Positions 8,140-16,989 are shown, numbered from the stretch's first letter. The stretch is 64,000 bases of DNA from Streptomyces flavotricini (GCF_020639365.1 NZ_JAINUL010000001.1:2002354-2066353); one strand, 5' to 3'. Made by a program: numbers and translations. Notes: a model not told the origin generated them from the sequence alone.

Positions 8140-9917
8140 GCTGGTTCTCCTTCGTCATGTACGGCGGGTGCCCCGGAGGAGACCCAGAAGCGGATGCTCT
8201 CCACGAGCACCACGAGTGCCACGAACACGGCCAGGGCCGTGAGCGCGACGGGGAAGTCCGCGGCGCGCGTCGCCAGGACGGCGGCCAGGACCGCGGTCAG
8301 CAGGACCCGGCCGTCGTGACCGCCGATCGTCCACACCAGCCACCGCGGGGGCGCGCCCGATCCACCGCGGATGCGGTAGACCGTGTCGTAGTGATGGTAG
8401 GCGACCGCCGCGACCAGTCCGAATGCCGCCGGAAGGGCCCCGGGCACGTCCGCCTTGGCGGCGAGGATCAGCACGGTGGTGTACTCGGCCGCCCGGAAGA
8501 CGGGCGGGACGAGCCAGTCGAGGGCGCCCTTGAGGGGGCGGGCGACGGCCGCTCCGGCCAGTACGGCGTAGAACGCGGCTGCGACGATCACCTGGCGGGC
8601 GCCGAACGCGTACGCCCAGGCCGTCCACAGCAGGGCCACCGAGCCGATCACGGCGGCGGCGATCCCGGCCCCGGGGGCCATCCGGCCCACGACCCGGCCC
8701 GCGAGCTCGGCAACGGGGCCGGAGTCGGCGAGGTCGGCCAGCGCCCGTGCGGCCCGGTCGGTCCGCCGCGCCCTGCGCGTCAGCGAGCGCAGCACGCGGC
8801 CGGCGGTGGTGTAGAGGGCTCCGAACGCGCAGCCGATGAGCAGGGCGTAGAAGACGATCCGGGGGGTGGTGGCCGCGGTGAGCACCGCGATCATGGCCCA
8901 GCGTTCGCCGATCGGCAGGATGATCATCCGCCGGACCCAGACCGTCCAGCCGACGCTGTCGAGCTTGTCGGACAGGGCCGCCGTCGGGCTCGTGTTCGCG
9001 GTCGCGTCGTGGTTGGCCTCGTTGAAGGCGAAGTCGACGACGTGGCGGCAGGTCATGAGGATCATCGCGCCGAGCGCGAGGGCCCACACGTCGTCGCCGT
9101 TCCTGGCGGCGCCGAGCGCGAGGCCCGCGTAGAAGGAGTACTCCTTCGCGCGGTCGAAGGTGGCGTCGAGCCAGGCGCCCATCGTCGAGTACTGGAGCGA
9201 GTAGCGGGCGAGCTGCCCGTCCGTGCAGTCCAGTACGAAGGAGACGAGGAGCAGCACGCCGGCCGCGATGTAGCCGCCCCGCTCTCCGGTGGCGGCGCAG
9301 CCGGCCGCGATCAGCGCGGTGATCAGCGAGGCGGTGGTGACCTGGTTCGGGGTCAGGCCGCGGCGCGCGCACCAGCGGGCGATGTAGCGCGAGTACGGGC
9401 TGATGAAGAAGGTGGTGAAGAACCCGTCGCGGGACTTCACGGCGGTGCGCAGGCGTACGGCCTCGTCGTCCACGGCGGCGACGGCGGCGTCCGCCGCGGC
9501 GCGCTCGGCGTCGGTCGTGGGGACGGTGGCGACCAGGGTGCCCAGCTCGGGGTGCTGGACGGTGGTCCCGGCGGCCTCGACGGCGGCCGCGAGCCGGTCC
9601 GCGTAGGGGCCGTCGCCCTCCACCGGGAGGACCGCGGCCTTGTCCAGGGCCGCGCGGGCCGCCGGCTGGACGGCGAAGGCACCGGTCACGGCGCAGGCGT
9701 CGAAGCGCGGGTCGGTCAGTGCGAGCCGCAGGGCGTGGACGTGTCCGACGAAGGCGCTGTCGACGACGGCGACGCGCTGGTCGGCCGGTACGCCGGCCAG
9801 CACCGCGGCGGTCTCTTCGGGGCCGGCGGCCGGACGGACGTCGAAGCCGAGGGAGCGCAGCCCGTCGGTGAGCGGCGATCCGGGGACCGGCAGGCCGGTG
9901 AGGATGACGGTCGACAG
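8136..9917 (-). CDS. DUF5941-like protein with CDP-alcohol phosphotransferase domain, probable CTG start
   Basis: 593 aa if begun at CTG 9915-9917. Residues 1-130 form an alpha/beta domain reminiscent of a degenerate nucleotidyltransferase (VILTGLPVPG... VAVVDSAFVGHV). Residues about 165-400 form a CDP-alcohol phosphotransferase with an intact motif (D233, G234, A237, R238, G247, D251, D255). The remainder is a polytopic tail with several hydrophobic segments. No ATG/GTG/TTG lies between an in-frame TGA and the GTG at 9801-9803, yet the 38 codons upstream of that GTG read as good protein. A CTG sits 9 nt after AAGGAG, so I call CTG as the start. First gene of the 2851-9917 group. Confidence 0.8.
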   Translation of the reverse strand: MSTVILTGLPVPGSPLTDGLRSLGFDVRPAAGPEETAAVLAGVPADQRVAVVDSAFVGHVHALRLALTDPRFDACAVTGAFAVQPAARAALDKAAVLPVEGDGPYADRLAAAVEAAGTTVQHPELGTLVATVPTTDAERAAADAAVAAVDDEAVRLRTAVKSRDGFFTTFFISPYSRYIARWCARRGLTPNQVTTASLITALIAAGCAATGERGGYIAAGVLLLVSFVLDCTDGQLARYSLQYSTMGAWLDATFDRAKEYSFYAGLALGAARNGDDVWALALGAMILMTCRHVVDFAFNEANHDATANTSPTAALSDKLDSVGWTVWVRRMIILPIGERWAMIAVLTAATTPRIVFYALLIGCAFGALYTTAGRVLRSLTRRARRTDRAARALADLADSGPVAELAGRVVGRMAPGAGIAAAVIGSVALLWTAWAYAFGARQVIVAAAFYAVLAGAAVARPLKGALDWLVPPVFRAAEYTTVLILAAKADVPGALPAAFGLVAAVAYHHYDTVYRIRGGSGAPPRWLVWTIGGHDGRVLLTAVLAAVLATRAADFPVALTALAVFVALVVLVESIRFWVSSGAPAVHDEGEPA

Positions 9918-10235
9918 ACGGACTCACTCCTTGCAGCGAACACTGGACGGGCGCCCCGGCGGGGGCGGCGGCACGTCGGCAGAGGCTATCGGATGAATGG
10001 AAGCGGGGGTTCACCACCCGTTTTGCTCCCCGACAAGCCGAATATTCCGGGGCCTCCGGCCCCGGCGCGATCATCATTGACGATCACGGTGAGATACCAC
10101 AAACCCGGGGAGCGGGGCTGCTCGGCCCCCGCCGCTTACCACGCCCCAGGGGCGGACATGCGCGGATGGCCGAAGTGGGGACAAGCCTCTTTTGTACGGC
10201 AGACTGAAGGCCGAAGTCCGAAGCGAAGGATGGGT
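9918..10235. other. Divergent intergenic region between the DUF5941-like gene and idi
   Basis: 318 bp without a gene. It must contain divergent promoters for the surface-polymer operon (minus) and idi (plus). AAGGAG at about 9927-9932 (minus strand) is the ribosome site for the CTG start, and AAGGA at 10226-10230 is the idi ribosome site. No obvious operator repeat was seen. Confidence 0.5.
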
Positions 10236-10835
10236 ATGCCGACCACACCAGCCACCGCCGCGAACACCGCGTCCCCCGGCACCGGCACTCAGGAACCGAT
10301 CATGCTCGAACTGGTCGATGAGTCCGGCAATACCATCGGCACGGCGGAGAAGCTCTCCGCCCATCAGGCGCCCGGTCTGCTGCACCGGGCCTTCTCCGTG
10401 TTCCTCTTCGACGAGCAGGGCCGGCTGCTGCTCCAGCAGCGCGCCCTCGGGAAGTACCACTCCCCCGGCGTCTGGTCGAACACCTGCTGCGGTCACCCCT
10501 ATCCCGGGGAATCGCCGTTCGCGGCGGCGGCCCGGCGGACCCACGAGGAGCTGGGCCTGTCGCCCTCGCTGCTCGCGGAGGCGGGAACCGTGCGCTACAA
10601 CCACCCGGATCCCGCGTCGGGTCTGGTGGAGCAGGAGTTCAACCACCTTTTCGTGGGACTCGCGCAGTCGCGGCTGCGGCCGGATCCGGAGGAGGTCGGG
10701 GACACCGCGTTCGTGACCGCCGAGGAGCTGGCCGAGCGGCACGACGAGGTGCCGTTCTCCGCCTGGTTCATGACCGTGCTCGACGCGGCCCGGCCCGCGA
10801 TCCGTGAACTGACCGGGGATGCCGCGGGCTGGTAG
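10236..10835 (+). CDS. idi: Isopentenyl-diphosphate delta-isomerase, type I
   Basis: 199-aa Nudix-fold isomerase interconverting IPP and DMAPP. The catalytic Cys lies in NTCCGHP (C84/C85), the catalytic acid in EQEFNHLF (E132/E134), and metal-binding His in SAHQ, LLHRAFSV and GHP; the Nudix-like AARRTHEELGL helix is at 98-108. AAGGA lies 5 nt before the ATG at 10236; an ATG 6 nt upstream is possible but poorly spaced. It is isolated from the hopanoid genes by about 7.7 kb but serves the same isoprenoid supply. The N-terminal 20 Ala/Thr-rich residues are non-conserved. Confidence 0.95.
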   Translation: MPTTPATAANTASPGTGTQEPIMLELVDESGNTIGTAEKLSAHQAPGLLHRAFSVFLFDEQGRLLLQQRALGKYHSPGVWSNTCCGHPYPGESPFAAAARRTHEELGLSPSLLAEAGTVRYNHPDPASGLVEQEFNHLFVGLAQSRLRPDPEEVGDTAFVTAEELAERHDEVPFSAWFMTVLDAARPAIRELTGDAAGW

Positions 10836-10850
10836 CCGCCGTACGTCGTT

Positions 10851-11393
10851 TCAGACCACGGTGGTCCGCGGGGCCGGTGCGACGAGCGGCAGGGCCGCCC
10901 AGATGACCTTGCCGCCCGTCGAGGTGTGCTCGACGTCGCAGACCCCGCCGGACTCGCGCGTGACCTCGCGCACCAGGAGCAGGCCCCGGCCGCCGGTCTG
11001 GCCGAAATCCGCCTCCAGCGCCTTGGGGCGGTACGGGTGGTTGTCCTCGACCGCCACCCGTACCCACTCCCGGCCGATGGCGACCTCCACCGCGACCTCC
11101 GGCGAGAGCAGGGCCGCGTGCCGGACCGAGTTCGTCACCAGTTCGGAGACGATCAGCAGCAGCGAGTACACGAGGTCCCGGTCGGCGGGCACGCCCTGGC
11201 GGCCCAGCAGGTCGCGGACGGCCCGACGGGCTTGGGGAACGGATTCTTCTACGGCGGGCACGGTGAACCGCCACACGCCCTCGTACGCGAGGGGGTCGGC
11301 CGGGGCGGCCGCCGGCTCCCCCTCCTTGGCTGGCGGGACGCTCCCGCTGACATCCATCTTCCGGCCCCCGTCTTCACGCTCGATCGTCTCCAC
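10851..11393 (-). CDS. RsbW-like serine/anti-sigma kinase ATPase (HATPase_c_2)
   Basis: 180-aa (or 168-aa) GHKL-type ATP-binding protein: N box SELVTNSVRHA, G1 box VEDNHP, G2 box QTGGRGLLLV and a final IWAALPL strand. Streptomyces carry dozens of these stand-alone ATPases; the well-known ones phosphorylate anti-anti-sigma factors. The long start is GTG at 11391-11393 with no upstream Shine-Dalgarno. An internal ATG at 11355-11357 follows a GGGGGC tract and may be the true start. It is monocistronic and convergent with idi (15 nt between stops). No partner anti-sigma antagonist or sigma factor is adjacent. Confidence 0.85.
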   Translation of the reverse strand: METIEREDGGRKMDVSGSVPPAKEGEPAAAPADPLAYEGVWRFTVPAVEESVPQARRAVRDLLGRQGVPADRDLVYSLLLIVSELVTNSVRHAALLSPEVAVEVAIGREWVRVAVEDNHPYRPKALEADFGQTGGRGLLLVREVTRESGGVCDVEHTSTGGKVIWAALPLVAPAPRTTVV

Positions 11394-11487
11394 GCGTCAA
11401 GAGTGGGGAGCGGACTGGTCCGGACCGGACCCCTGACCAGAAGTCAGCGTCAATCGGACGCTTTCTGACCGTTGGCGTATGACAGCG

Positions 11488-11946
11488 TCAGTTGTGCGAC
11501 CGTTCCTGATCTTCCGTGGCGCCCTTCTCGGCCGCGATGTCCGGCGCGGCGGACGCGGCCGCGTCCGCCGGGGCCCCGTCTTCCCTGACCAAGCCCAGGA
11601 TGCGCCGGGCACTCGTGCCCAGGAGGATCAGGCTCAGCCCGTCGAACAGCAGGGCGAGCGAGAAGAAGGTTCCGATCACGTGGAGACTGCTGCTCGGCCA
11701 GCCGGCGGGGATCAGGAAGCCCAGCAGGATCCCGAAGGCGCCCTGGACCAGGTTGACCCAGAGGTTCGTCCCGCGCACCACCAGCCCGCCGGCCAGCCGG
11801 AACACCCCGCCGATGAGGAAGAACAGCGCGGCGAACATGGTCAGGGCCTCGGCGCTCGCCTCGGGCCGGCGCAGGATCACGAAGCCCGCGGCCGGGGCCG
11901 CGGTTCCGGAACGGTCTGCGCCCCTGGTCGTGCCACCTCTCAGCAC
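11488..11946 (-). pseudogene. 5'-truncated HdeD-family (DUF308) membrane protein
   Basis: The frame encodes the last two thirds of an HdeD/DUF308 protein: GFVILRRPEASAEAL, a helix ending LIGGVFRLAGGL, then LVQGAFGILLGFLIPAGWPS and the family-typical end IGTFFSLALLFDGLSLILLG. HdeD proteins normally have about six TM helices; the first two (about 90 residues) are absent. The best start is GTG at 11944-11946 with a poorly placed GGGGAG, giving about 152 aa and four TM helices. The missing part would fall where the divergent enoyl-CoA hydratase gene begins 57 nt away, suggesting a deletion at this junction. It could still make a short membrane protein. Confidence 0.6.
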
Positions 11947-12003
11947 CCCGCGGACCGACTCCCCTTGATCATGGGATCGGCCGACCGGGATAGCATCCGG
12001 CGC

Positions 12004-12819
12004 ATGGACGCAGCCCAGGACGCACCTCAGGAAGCAGCCCTCCGGCACAACGTCGCCGACGGGGTCGCCACGGTCGTCATCGCCCATCCCGCCAAGCGCA
12101 ACGCCATGACGGCGGCGATGTGGCGGGCCCTCCCGGAGGTACTGGACGGGCTCGCGGCCGATCCGGCCGTACGGGTTCTCGTCCTGACCGGGGTCGGCCC
12201 GACCTTCTGCGCGGGGGCCGACATCTCCTCGCTGACCGGGGACGAGGACCCGCAGGCGCTGGCCGTGGCGGCGGAGGAGGCCCTGGCCGCCTTCCCCAAG
12301 CCGACGCTCGCGGCGATCCGCGGATTCTGCGTGGGCGGCGGCAGCCAGCTGGCGGCGGCCTGTGATCTGCGCTTCGCCGAGGAGGGGGCCTCCTTCGGGG
12401 TGACCCCGGCGAAGCTCGGCATCGTCTACCCCGCGTCCTCGACCCGCAGGCTCGCCGCGCTGGTCGGCCCGGCCGTCGCCAAGTACCTGCTCTTCTCGGC
12501 GGAGCTGATCGACGCGGAGCACGCGCTGCGGGCCGGCTTCCTGAACGAACTGCTGCCGGCCGGGCAACTGGACGAGCGCGTCGCGGACTTCGCCCGCGTC
12601 CTGACCAGCCGCTCGCAGCTGACGCAGGCGGCGGCCAAGGAGTTCACGAACGGGCGGACCGACCGGGACGCGTACTGGGCGGAGCAGGCGGCCGGAAGCG
12701 GCGACACCGCGGAGGGTGTCGCCGCGTTCCTGCAACGCCGTACGCCGTCGTTCGGCTGGACCACCGCGCCGACCGCCGCGCCGACGACCGGGCGGGCTAC
12801 CGGGCGCCCGGCGGGTTGA
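12004..12819 (+). CDS. Enoyl-CoA hydratase/isomerase family protein
   Basis: 271-aa crotonase-fold protein. HPAKRNAMTAAM near residues 29-40 and the oxyanion-hole region IRGFCVGGGSQLAAACDLR near 104-122 identify the family; AKLGIVYPASSTRRL aligns with the active-site loop. It acts on acyl-CoA thioesters (hydration or isomerisation); the exact substrate cannot be told. ATG at 12004 is preceded by purine-poor GCATCCGGCGC, so the start is less sure than the family. Its 3' end overlaps the convergent DJ-1 gene by 23 nt. Confidence 0.88.
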   Translation: MDAAQDAPQEAALRHNVADGVATVVIAHPAKRNAMTAAMWRALPEVLDGLAADPAVRVLVLTGVGPTFCAGADISSLTGDEDPQALAVAAEEALAAFPKPTLAAIRGFCVGGGSQLAAACDLRFAEEGASFGVTPAKLGIVYPASSTRRLAALVGPAVAKYLLFSAELIDAEHALRAGFLNELLPAGQLDERVADFARVLTSRSQLTQAAAKEFTNGRTDRDAYWAEQAAGSGDTAEGVAAFLQRRTPSFGWTTAPTAAPTTGRATGRPAG

Positions 12820-13432
12820 CCGCGCGCAGCCGCGCCACGATCTCGGCCGGGGCCTTGTCCGGCGAGCCGGCGTCGTAGGGCGGCTGGGGATCGTACTCGG
12901 TCATGAGCTGGACGGTCTGGGCGTACGCGTCGCCGGCGATCCGGCCGAGGAGGCCGAGGCCCATGTCGATGCCGGAGGACACCCCGGCGGCGGTGACGTA
13001 CTTCCCGTCGTACACGACGCGCTCGCCGGTGGGCTCGGCGCCGAAGGCGGGCAGCCGGTCCAGGTAGAGCCAGTGGCTCGCCGCCCGGCGCCCCTTGAGC
13101 AGCCCGGCGGCGGCCAGCAGGAGCGAACCGGTGCAGACCGAGGTGGTCCAGGTGGTGGCGGCGTCGACGGCGCGCAGCCAGTCGACGACGGCCGCGTTCT
13201 CCATCTCCAGCTCGGGGTGGGGCCCGCCCGGGACGACGACGATGTCGGGCCGGGTCACCTCGTCGAGCCCCTTGTCGGCGACGAGGGCGAGCGCCCCGTT
13301 GTCGGTCCGCACGGGCCCGGGGCGCTCCGAGACGAACACGACCTCGGCGTCGGGCAGCCGTCCGAGGGTGTCGAAGGGCCCGATGGCGTCGAGCGCGGTG
13401 AACCGGTCGTAGAGCAGGACGGCGATCTGCAT
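12797..13432 (-). CDS. DJ-1/PfpI family protein
   Basis: 211-aa glutamine-amidotransferase-like protein of the DJ-1/PfpI/isonitrile-hydratase group. MQIAVLLYDRFTALDAIGPFD is the family N-terminus; the nucleophile elbow with the reactive Cys is SVCTGSLLLAAAGLL (near residues 99-113), followed by RRAASHWLY. GAGGAAAC directly precedes the ATG at 13430-13432. It lies 50 nt downstream of, and on the same strand as, a GlxA-type AraC regulator carrying the same amidotransferase fold, so the regulator probably controls it. Possible activities include amide or isonitrile hydrolysis or glyoxalase III; none is shown by sequence. Confidence 0.88.
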   Translation of the reverse strand: MQIAVLLYDRFTALDAIGPFDTLGRLPDAEVVFVSERPGPVRTDNGALALVADKGLDEVTRPDIVVVPGGPHPELEMENAAVVDWLRAVDAATTWTTSVCTGSLLLAAAGLLKGRRAASHWLYLDRLPAFGAEPTGERVVYDGKYVTAAGVSSGIDMGLGLLGRIAGDAYAQTVQLMTEYDPQPPYDAGSPDKAPAEIVARLRAVNPPGAR

Positions 13433-13482
13433 GTTTCCTCCTGAGTGATGGTCGGCCCGCTGGGCGGTGGTGCGTGCAGGCT

Positions 13483-14496
13483 TTAGAGGGCGGGGCCGAA
13501 GCGGCGGCGGTATTCCGCCGGGGGCTGGCCCAGGGTCTTCACGAAGGCGCGGCGCAGGGCCTCCGGGGTGCCGTAGCCGCAGGCGCGGGAGATCTGCGCG
13601 ACCCCGTCCCCGGTGTCCTCCAGGAGCCGCCGCGCGTGCTCCACGCGGACCCGCTCCACGTAGCGGCCGGGCGTGACCCCCGTCTCCTGCTGGAAGGCAC
13701 GGGCGAAGTGGCGCGGGGAGAGCCTGGCCCGCGCCGCAAGCGCCTCCACGCTCAGGTCCGCGCCCGGATGCTCCGTGATCCACTGCTGCACCTCCCGCAG
13801 CGGATCGCGCTGCGCGGTCTGCGCCGCCAGCTGCGCGCTGAACTGGGCCTGGTTCCCGGGCCTGCGCAGGAACACCACCAGGTGCCGCGCGATGCGCAGC
13901 GCCAGCTCCCGCCCGTGGTCCTCCTCCACCAGCGCCAGCGCGAGGTCGATCCCCGCCGTGACCCCGGCCGAGGTGGCGACCGGGCCGTCCCGTACGTAGA
14001 TCGGGTCCGGTTCGACGGTCACCCGCGGGTAGTCCCGGGCCATCTGCTCGCACACGTACCAGTGCGTCGTCGCCCGCCGCCCGTCCAGGAGCCCGGCCTC
14101 GGCCAGCAGCAGCCCGCCCGTACAGACGGACACCAGCCGCTCCGCGCCACCCCCGTACGCGCGGAGCCACTCGGTGAGCCGGGGCTCGAAGTCCCCCCGG
14201 TACTGCCCGCCCGGCACCAGCAGGGTGGTGCCCGCCCCCGGCCGTTCGCCCTCCAGGTCCCCGTCCGGCACCAGCCTGAGCCCGCTGCTCGTCCGTACGG
14301 TCGCCCCGCCCGGGGAGACCGTACGGATCGCGTACCCGGCGCCCGCCCGGCCCGGGAAGCGGCCGACCGCGGCGAACACCTCCACGGGCCCGGTCACGTC
14401 CAGGCTCTGCAGGCCGTCGTAGAGGACGACGAGCACGTTTCGCAACGACATGAACCCATGGTGTGACGCGGCGCCCATGGCCGCAATGACGCTCAT
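13483..14496 (-). CDS. GlxA/FtrA family transcriptional regulator (DJ-1 domain + AraC HTH)
   Basis: 337 aa. The N-terminal domain is a DJ-1/PfpI-like sensor (VLVVLYDGLQSLDVTGPVEV; SVCTGGLLLAEAGLL). The C-terminal about 100 residues form a double AraC helix-turn-helix (LSVEALAARARLSPRHFARAF ... GVAQISRACGYGTPEALRRAF). Start choice: ATG 14494-14496 follows AAAGGTGGG; an internal ATG at 14449-14451 (MSLRN) matches where homologues usually begin and is a real alternative. Divergent from the ABC-F gene at 14544 and upstream of the DJ-1 gene it probably regulates. Confidence 0.87.
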   Translation of the reverse strand: MSVIAAMGAASHHGFMSLRNVLVVLYDGLQSLDVTGPVEVFAAVGRFPGRAGAGYAIRTVSPGGATVRTSSGLRLVPDGDLEGERPGAGTTLLVPGGQYRGDFEPRLTEWLRAYGGGAERLVSVCTGGLLLAEAGLLDGRRATTHWYVCEQMARDYPRVTVEPDPIYVRDGPVATSAGVTAGIDLALALVEEDHGRELALRIARHLVVFLRRPGNQAQFSAQLAAQTAQRDPLREVQQWITEHPGADLSVEALAARARLSPRHFARAFQQETGVTPGRYVERVRVEHARRLLEDTGDGVAQISRACGYGTPEALRRAFVKTLGQPPAEYRRRFGPAL

Positions 14497-14543
14497 CCCA
14501 CCTTTACGGCCATGCCCCGCGGCGCGGATAGGATCGACGGACC

Positions 14544-16181
14544 ATGACTGCAACCCTCGTCGCCAAGAACCTCACCGCCGCGCACGGTGAGCGCACGCTC
14601 TTCGCCGATCTCGACCTCGTCGTCGCGCCCGGCGACGTCATCGGCCTCGTCGGCGTCAACGGCGCCGGGAAGTCCACCCTGCTGCGCCTGCTCGCCGGCC
14701 TGGACACGCCCGAGACCGGTGAGCTGCGGCTCTCCCCGCCCACCGCCGCCGTCGGCCACCTCCCCCAGGAGCCGGAGCGGCGTCCCGAAGAGTCCGTACG
14801 GGACTTCCTGGCCCGCCGGACGGGCGTCGCCGCCGCCCAGGCGGCGCTGGACGCGGCGACCCAGGGCCTGGTCGACGGGACCCCGGGCGCGGACGACGCG
14901 TACGCGACGACCCTGGACCAGTGGCTGAACCTCGGCGGCGCCGACCTCGACGAGCGGGCCCAGGAGGTCGCCGACGAGCTCGGGCTGGCCGTGAGCCTGG
15001 ACCTGCCGATGACCGCGCTGTCCGGCGGCCAGGCGGCCCGCGCGGGCCTCGCCTCGCTGCTGCTCTCCCGCTACGACGTCTTCCTGCTCGACGAGCCGAC
15101 CAACGACCTGGACCTGGAGGGTCTGGAGCGCCTGGAGCGGTTCGTGAAGGGCCTGCGCGCGGGCACGGTCGTGATCAGCCACGACCGCGAGTTCCTGACC
15201 CGGACGGTCACCAAGGTCCTCGAACTCGACCTGGCGCAGCAGCAGATCAACCTCTACGGCGGCGGCTACGACGCCTATCTGGAGGAGCGCGAGCGGGCCC
15301 GTACGCACGCCCGCGAGGAGTTCGACGAGTACGCGGGCAAGAAGGCGGCCCTGGAGGGCCGCGCCCAGATGCAGCGCAACTGGATGGACAAGGGCGTCCG
15401 CAACGCCCGCCGCAAGGCGAGCGACAACGACAAGATCGGCAAGAACCTGCGGGGCGAGTCCAGCGAGAAGCAGGCCGCCAAGGCCCGCCAGACGCAGCGG
15501 GCCATCGAGCGGCTCGAAGTCGTCGACGAGCCCCGCAAGGAGTGGGAGCTGCGCATGGAGATCGCGGCGGCGCCGCGCTCCGGCTCGGTCGTCGCCACCC
15601 TGAACGAGGCGGCCGTGCGGCGCGGGGACTTCGCCTTCGGCCCGGCCAGCCTGCAGATCGACTGGGCGGACCGGGTCGCGATCACCGGCGCCAACGGCGC
15701 GGGCAAGTCCACGCTCCTCGCCGTGCTCCTCGGCCGGCTGGTGCCCGACTCCGGTGCGGCCACGCTCGGTTCGGGCGTACTGGTCGGCGAGGTGGACCAG
15801 GCGCGCGGGCTCTTCCTCGGGGACGAGCCGCTGCTGGAGGCCTTCTGCGCGGCGGTGCCGGACACCGAGCCGGCCGAAGTGCGGACCCTGCTGGCCAAGT
15901 TCGGCCTGAAGGCGGCGCACGTCCTGCGTCCGGCCGCCACGCTCTCCCCCGGCGAGCGCACCCGGGCGGCCCTCGCGCTGCTCCAGGGCCGCGGGGTGAA
16001 CCTGCTGGTGCTGGACGAGCCCACGAACCACCTGGACCTTCCGGCGATCGAGCAGCTGGAGGCGGCCCTGGACGCGTACGAGGGCACCCTGCTGCTGGTC
16101 ACCCACGACCGCCGGATGCTGGACGCGGTGCACGTGACCCGCCGCCTCGAGGTCGCGGACGGCAAGGTCACCGAGCTCTAG
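14544..16181 (+). CDS. ABC-F family ATPase (ribosome-associated)
   Basis: 545-aa soluble protein with two ABC ATPase domains and no membrane segment, the ABC-F layout of translation factors and antibiotic-protection proteins. Walker A motifs are GVNGAGKST (residues 37-45) and GANGAGKST (about 382-390); signatures LSGGQAAR and LSPGERTR; Walker B LLDEPTNDLDLEG and VLDEPTNHLDLPA. The interdomain linker (about residues 215-330) is basic and helical, with EKQAAKARQTQRAIERLE. The second signature LSPGE departs slightly from LSGGE/Q. It has its own promoter region facing the GlxA regulator. Whether it is housekeeping or drug-protective cannot be judged from sequence. Confidence 0.9.
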   Translation: MTATLVAKNLTAAHGERTLFADLDLVVAPGDVIGLVGVNGAGKSTLLRLLAGLDTPETGELRLSPPTAAVGHLPQEPERRPEESVRDFLARRTGVAAAQAALDAATQGLVDGTPGADDAYATTLDQWLNLGGADLDERAQEVADELGLAVSLDLPMTALSGGQAARAGLASLLLSRYDVFLLDEPTNDLDLEGLERLERFVKGLRAGTVVISHDREFLTRTVTKVLELDLAQQQINLYGGGYDAYLEERERARTHAREEFDEYAGKKAALEGRAQMQRNWMDKGVRNARRKASDNDKIGKNLRGESSEKQAAKARQTQRAIERLEVVDEPRKEWELRMEIAAAPRSGSVVATLNEAAVRRGDFAFGPASLQIDWADRVAITGANGAGKSTLLAVLLGRLVPDSGAATLGSGVLVGEVDQARGLFLGDEPLLEAFCAAVPDTEPAEVRTLLAKFGLKAAHVLRPAATLSPGERTRAALALLQGRGVNLLVLDEPTNHLDLPAIEQLEAALDAYEGTLLLVTHDRRMLDAVHVTRRLEVADGKVTEL

Positions 16182-16203
16182 GCGGTGCCTTCGGGGCGGG
16201 CCG

Positions 16204-16974
16204 TCACCGCTGCGGCGCGCGCCGCTTGCGCGCCAGCCTCTCGGCCACGAAGCCGCGCGGCAGGTGCCGGACGGCGAGCGCGTACGCCTGGTAGCGGCGG
16301 CCGGTGATGCTCACCGGCCGCCGCAGGGCCAGGTCCCGCAGGGCCTTGCCCACCACGGCCTCGGGCTCCAGCCACACCGCCTCGCGCAGGGAGCTGACGT
16401 CCATCCCGGCGCGCGCCTGGAACTCGGTGCGGGTGAAGCCCGGGACCACCGCGAGCACCCGGACCCCGTACGGCGCCATGTCCACCCGCAGGGACTCGCT
16501 GAACGCGGTGACCCAGGCCTTGGCGGCCCCGTACGTCCCGGTCGGCAGCAGTGCGGCCACCGAGGAGACGTTCACCACCGCGCCCCGGCGGCGCTCGCGC
16601 AGCCCGGGGAGCACGGCGTGGGTGAGCCGCAGCGGGACCTTCACCAGCAGGTCGAGCAGCCGCTCCTCGTCCTCGACCGGGCTGTGAGGGAACGGCGCGG
16701 GCAGCCCGAAGCCCGCGTTGTTGACCAGGATGTCCACGGGCCGCTCCCGGTCGGCGAGCCGCTCGGCGACGGCCGTGCAGTCCGCCGGGTCCAGCAGATC
16801 GGCGGGCAGTACCTCGCTGGACGTGCCGAACTCCCGGCCGAGTTCCCGGGCCACGGCTTCGAGGCGGTCCTTGTCGCGGGCGACCAGGACGAGCTCGCAG
16901 CCCTTGGCCGCGAAGCCGCGGGCGAAGGCGGCGCCGAGTCCGGCACTGGCCCCGGTGATCAGAACGGTGGTCAA
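16204..16974 (-). CDS. Short-chain dehydrogenase/reductase (SDR)
   Basis: 256-aa classical SDR: TGASAGLGAAFARG cofactor motif (about residues 6-19), NNAGFG near 85-90, and catalytic Ser plus YGAAKAW (YxxxK) near 146-152. The C-terminal part VVPGFTRTEFQARAGMD and RYQAYALAVRHLPRGFVAERL resembles the DltE/acyl-reductase type SDRs of actinobacteria. Substrate unknown. It lies 15 nt downstream of the membrane-protein gene of the protease module on the same strand, so it could be cotranscribed with it; functional linkage is not established. Confidence 0.88.
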   Translation of the reverse strand: MTTVLITGASAGLGAAFARGFAAKGCELVLVARDKDRLEAVARELGREFGTSSEVLPADLLDPADCTAVAERLADRERPVDILVNNAGFGLPAPFPHSPVEDEERLLDLLVKVPLRLTHAVLPGLRERRRGAVVNVSSVAALLPTGTYGAAKAWVTAFSESLRVDMAPYGVRVLAVVPGFTRTEFQARAGMDVSSLREAVWLEPEAVVGKALRDLALRRPVSITGRRYQAYALAVRHLPRGFVAERLARKRRAPQR

Positions 16975-16989
16975 GGGAAGATCACTTCC

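Noticed and set aside
11397..11612. 71-aa minus-strand frame upstream of the RsbW-like gene
   Set aside because: Arg/Pro-rich noncoding-like composition and overlap with the HdeD remnant in another frame.
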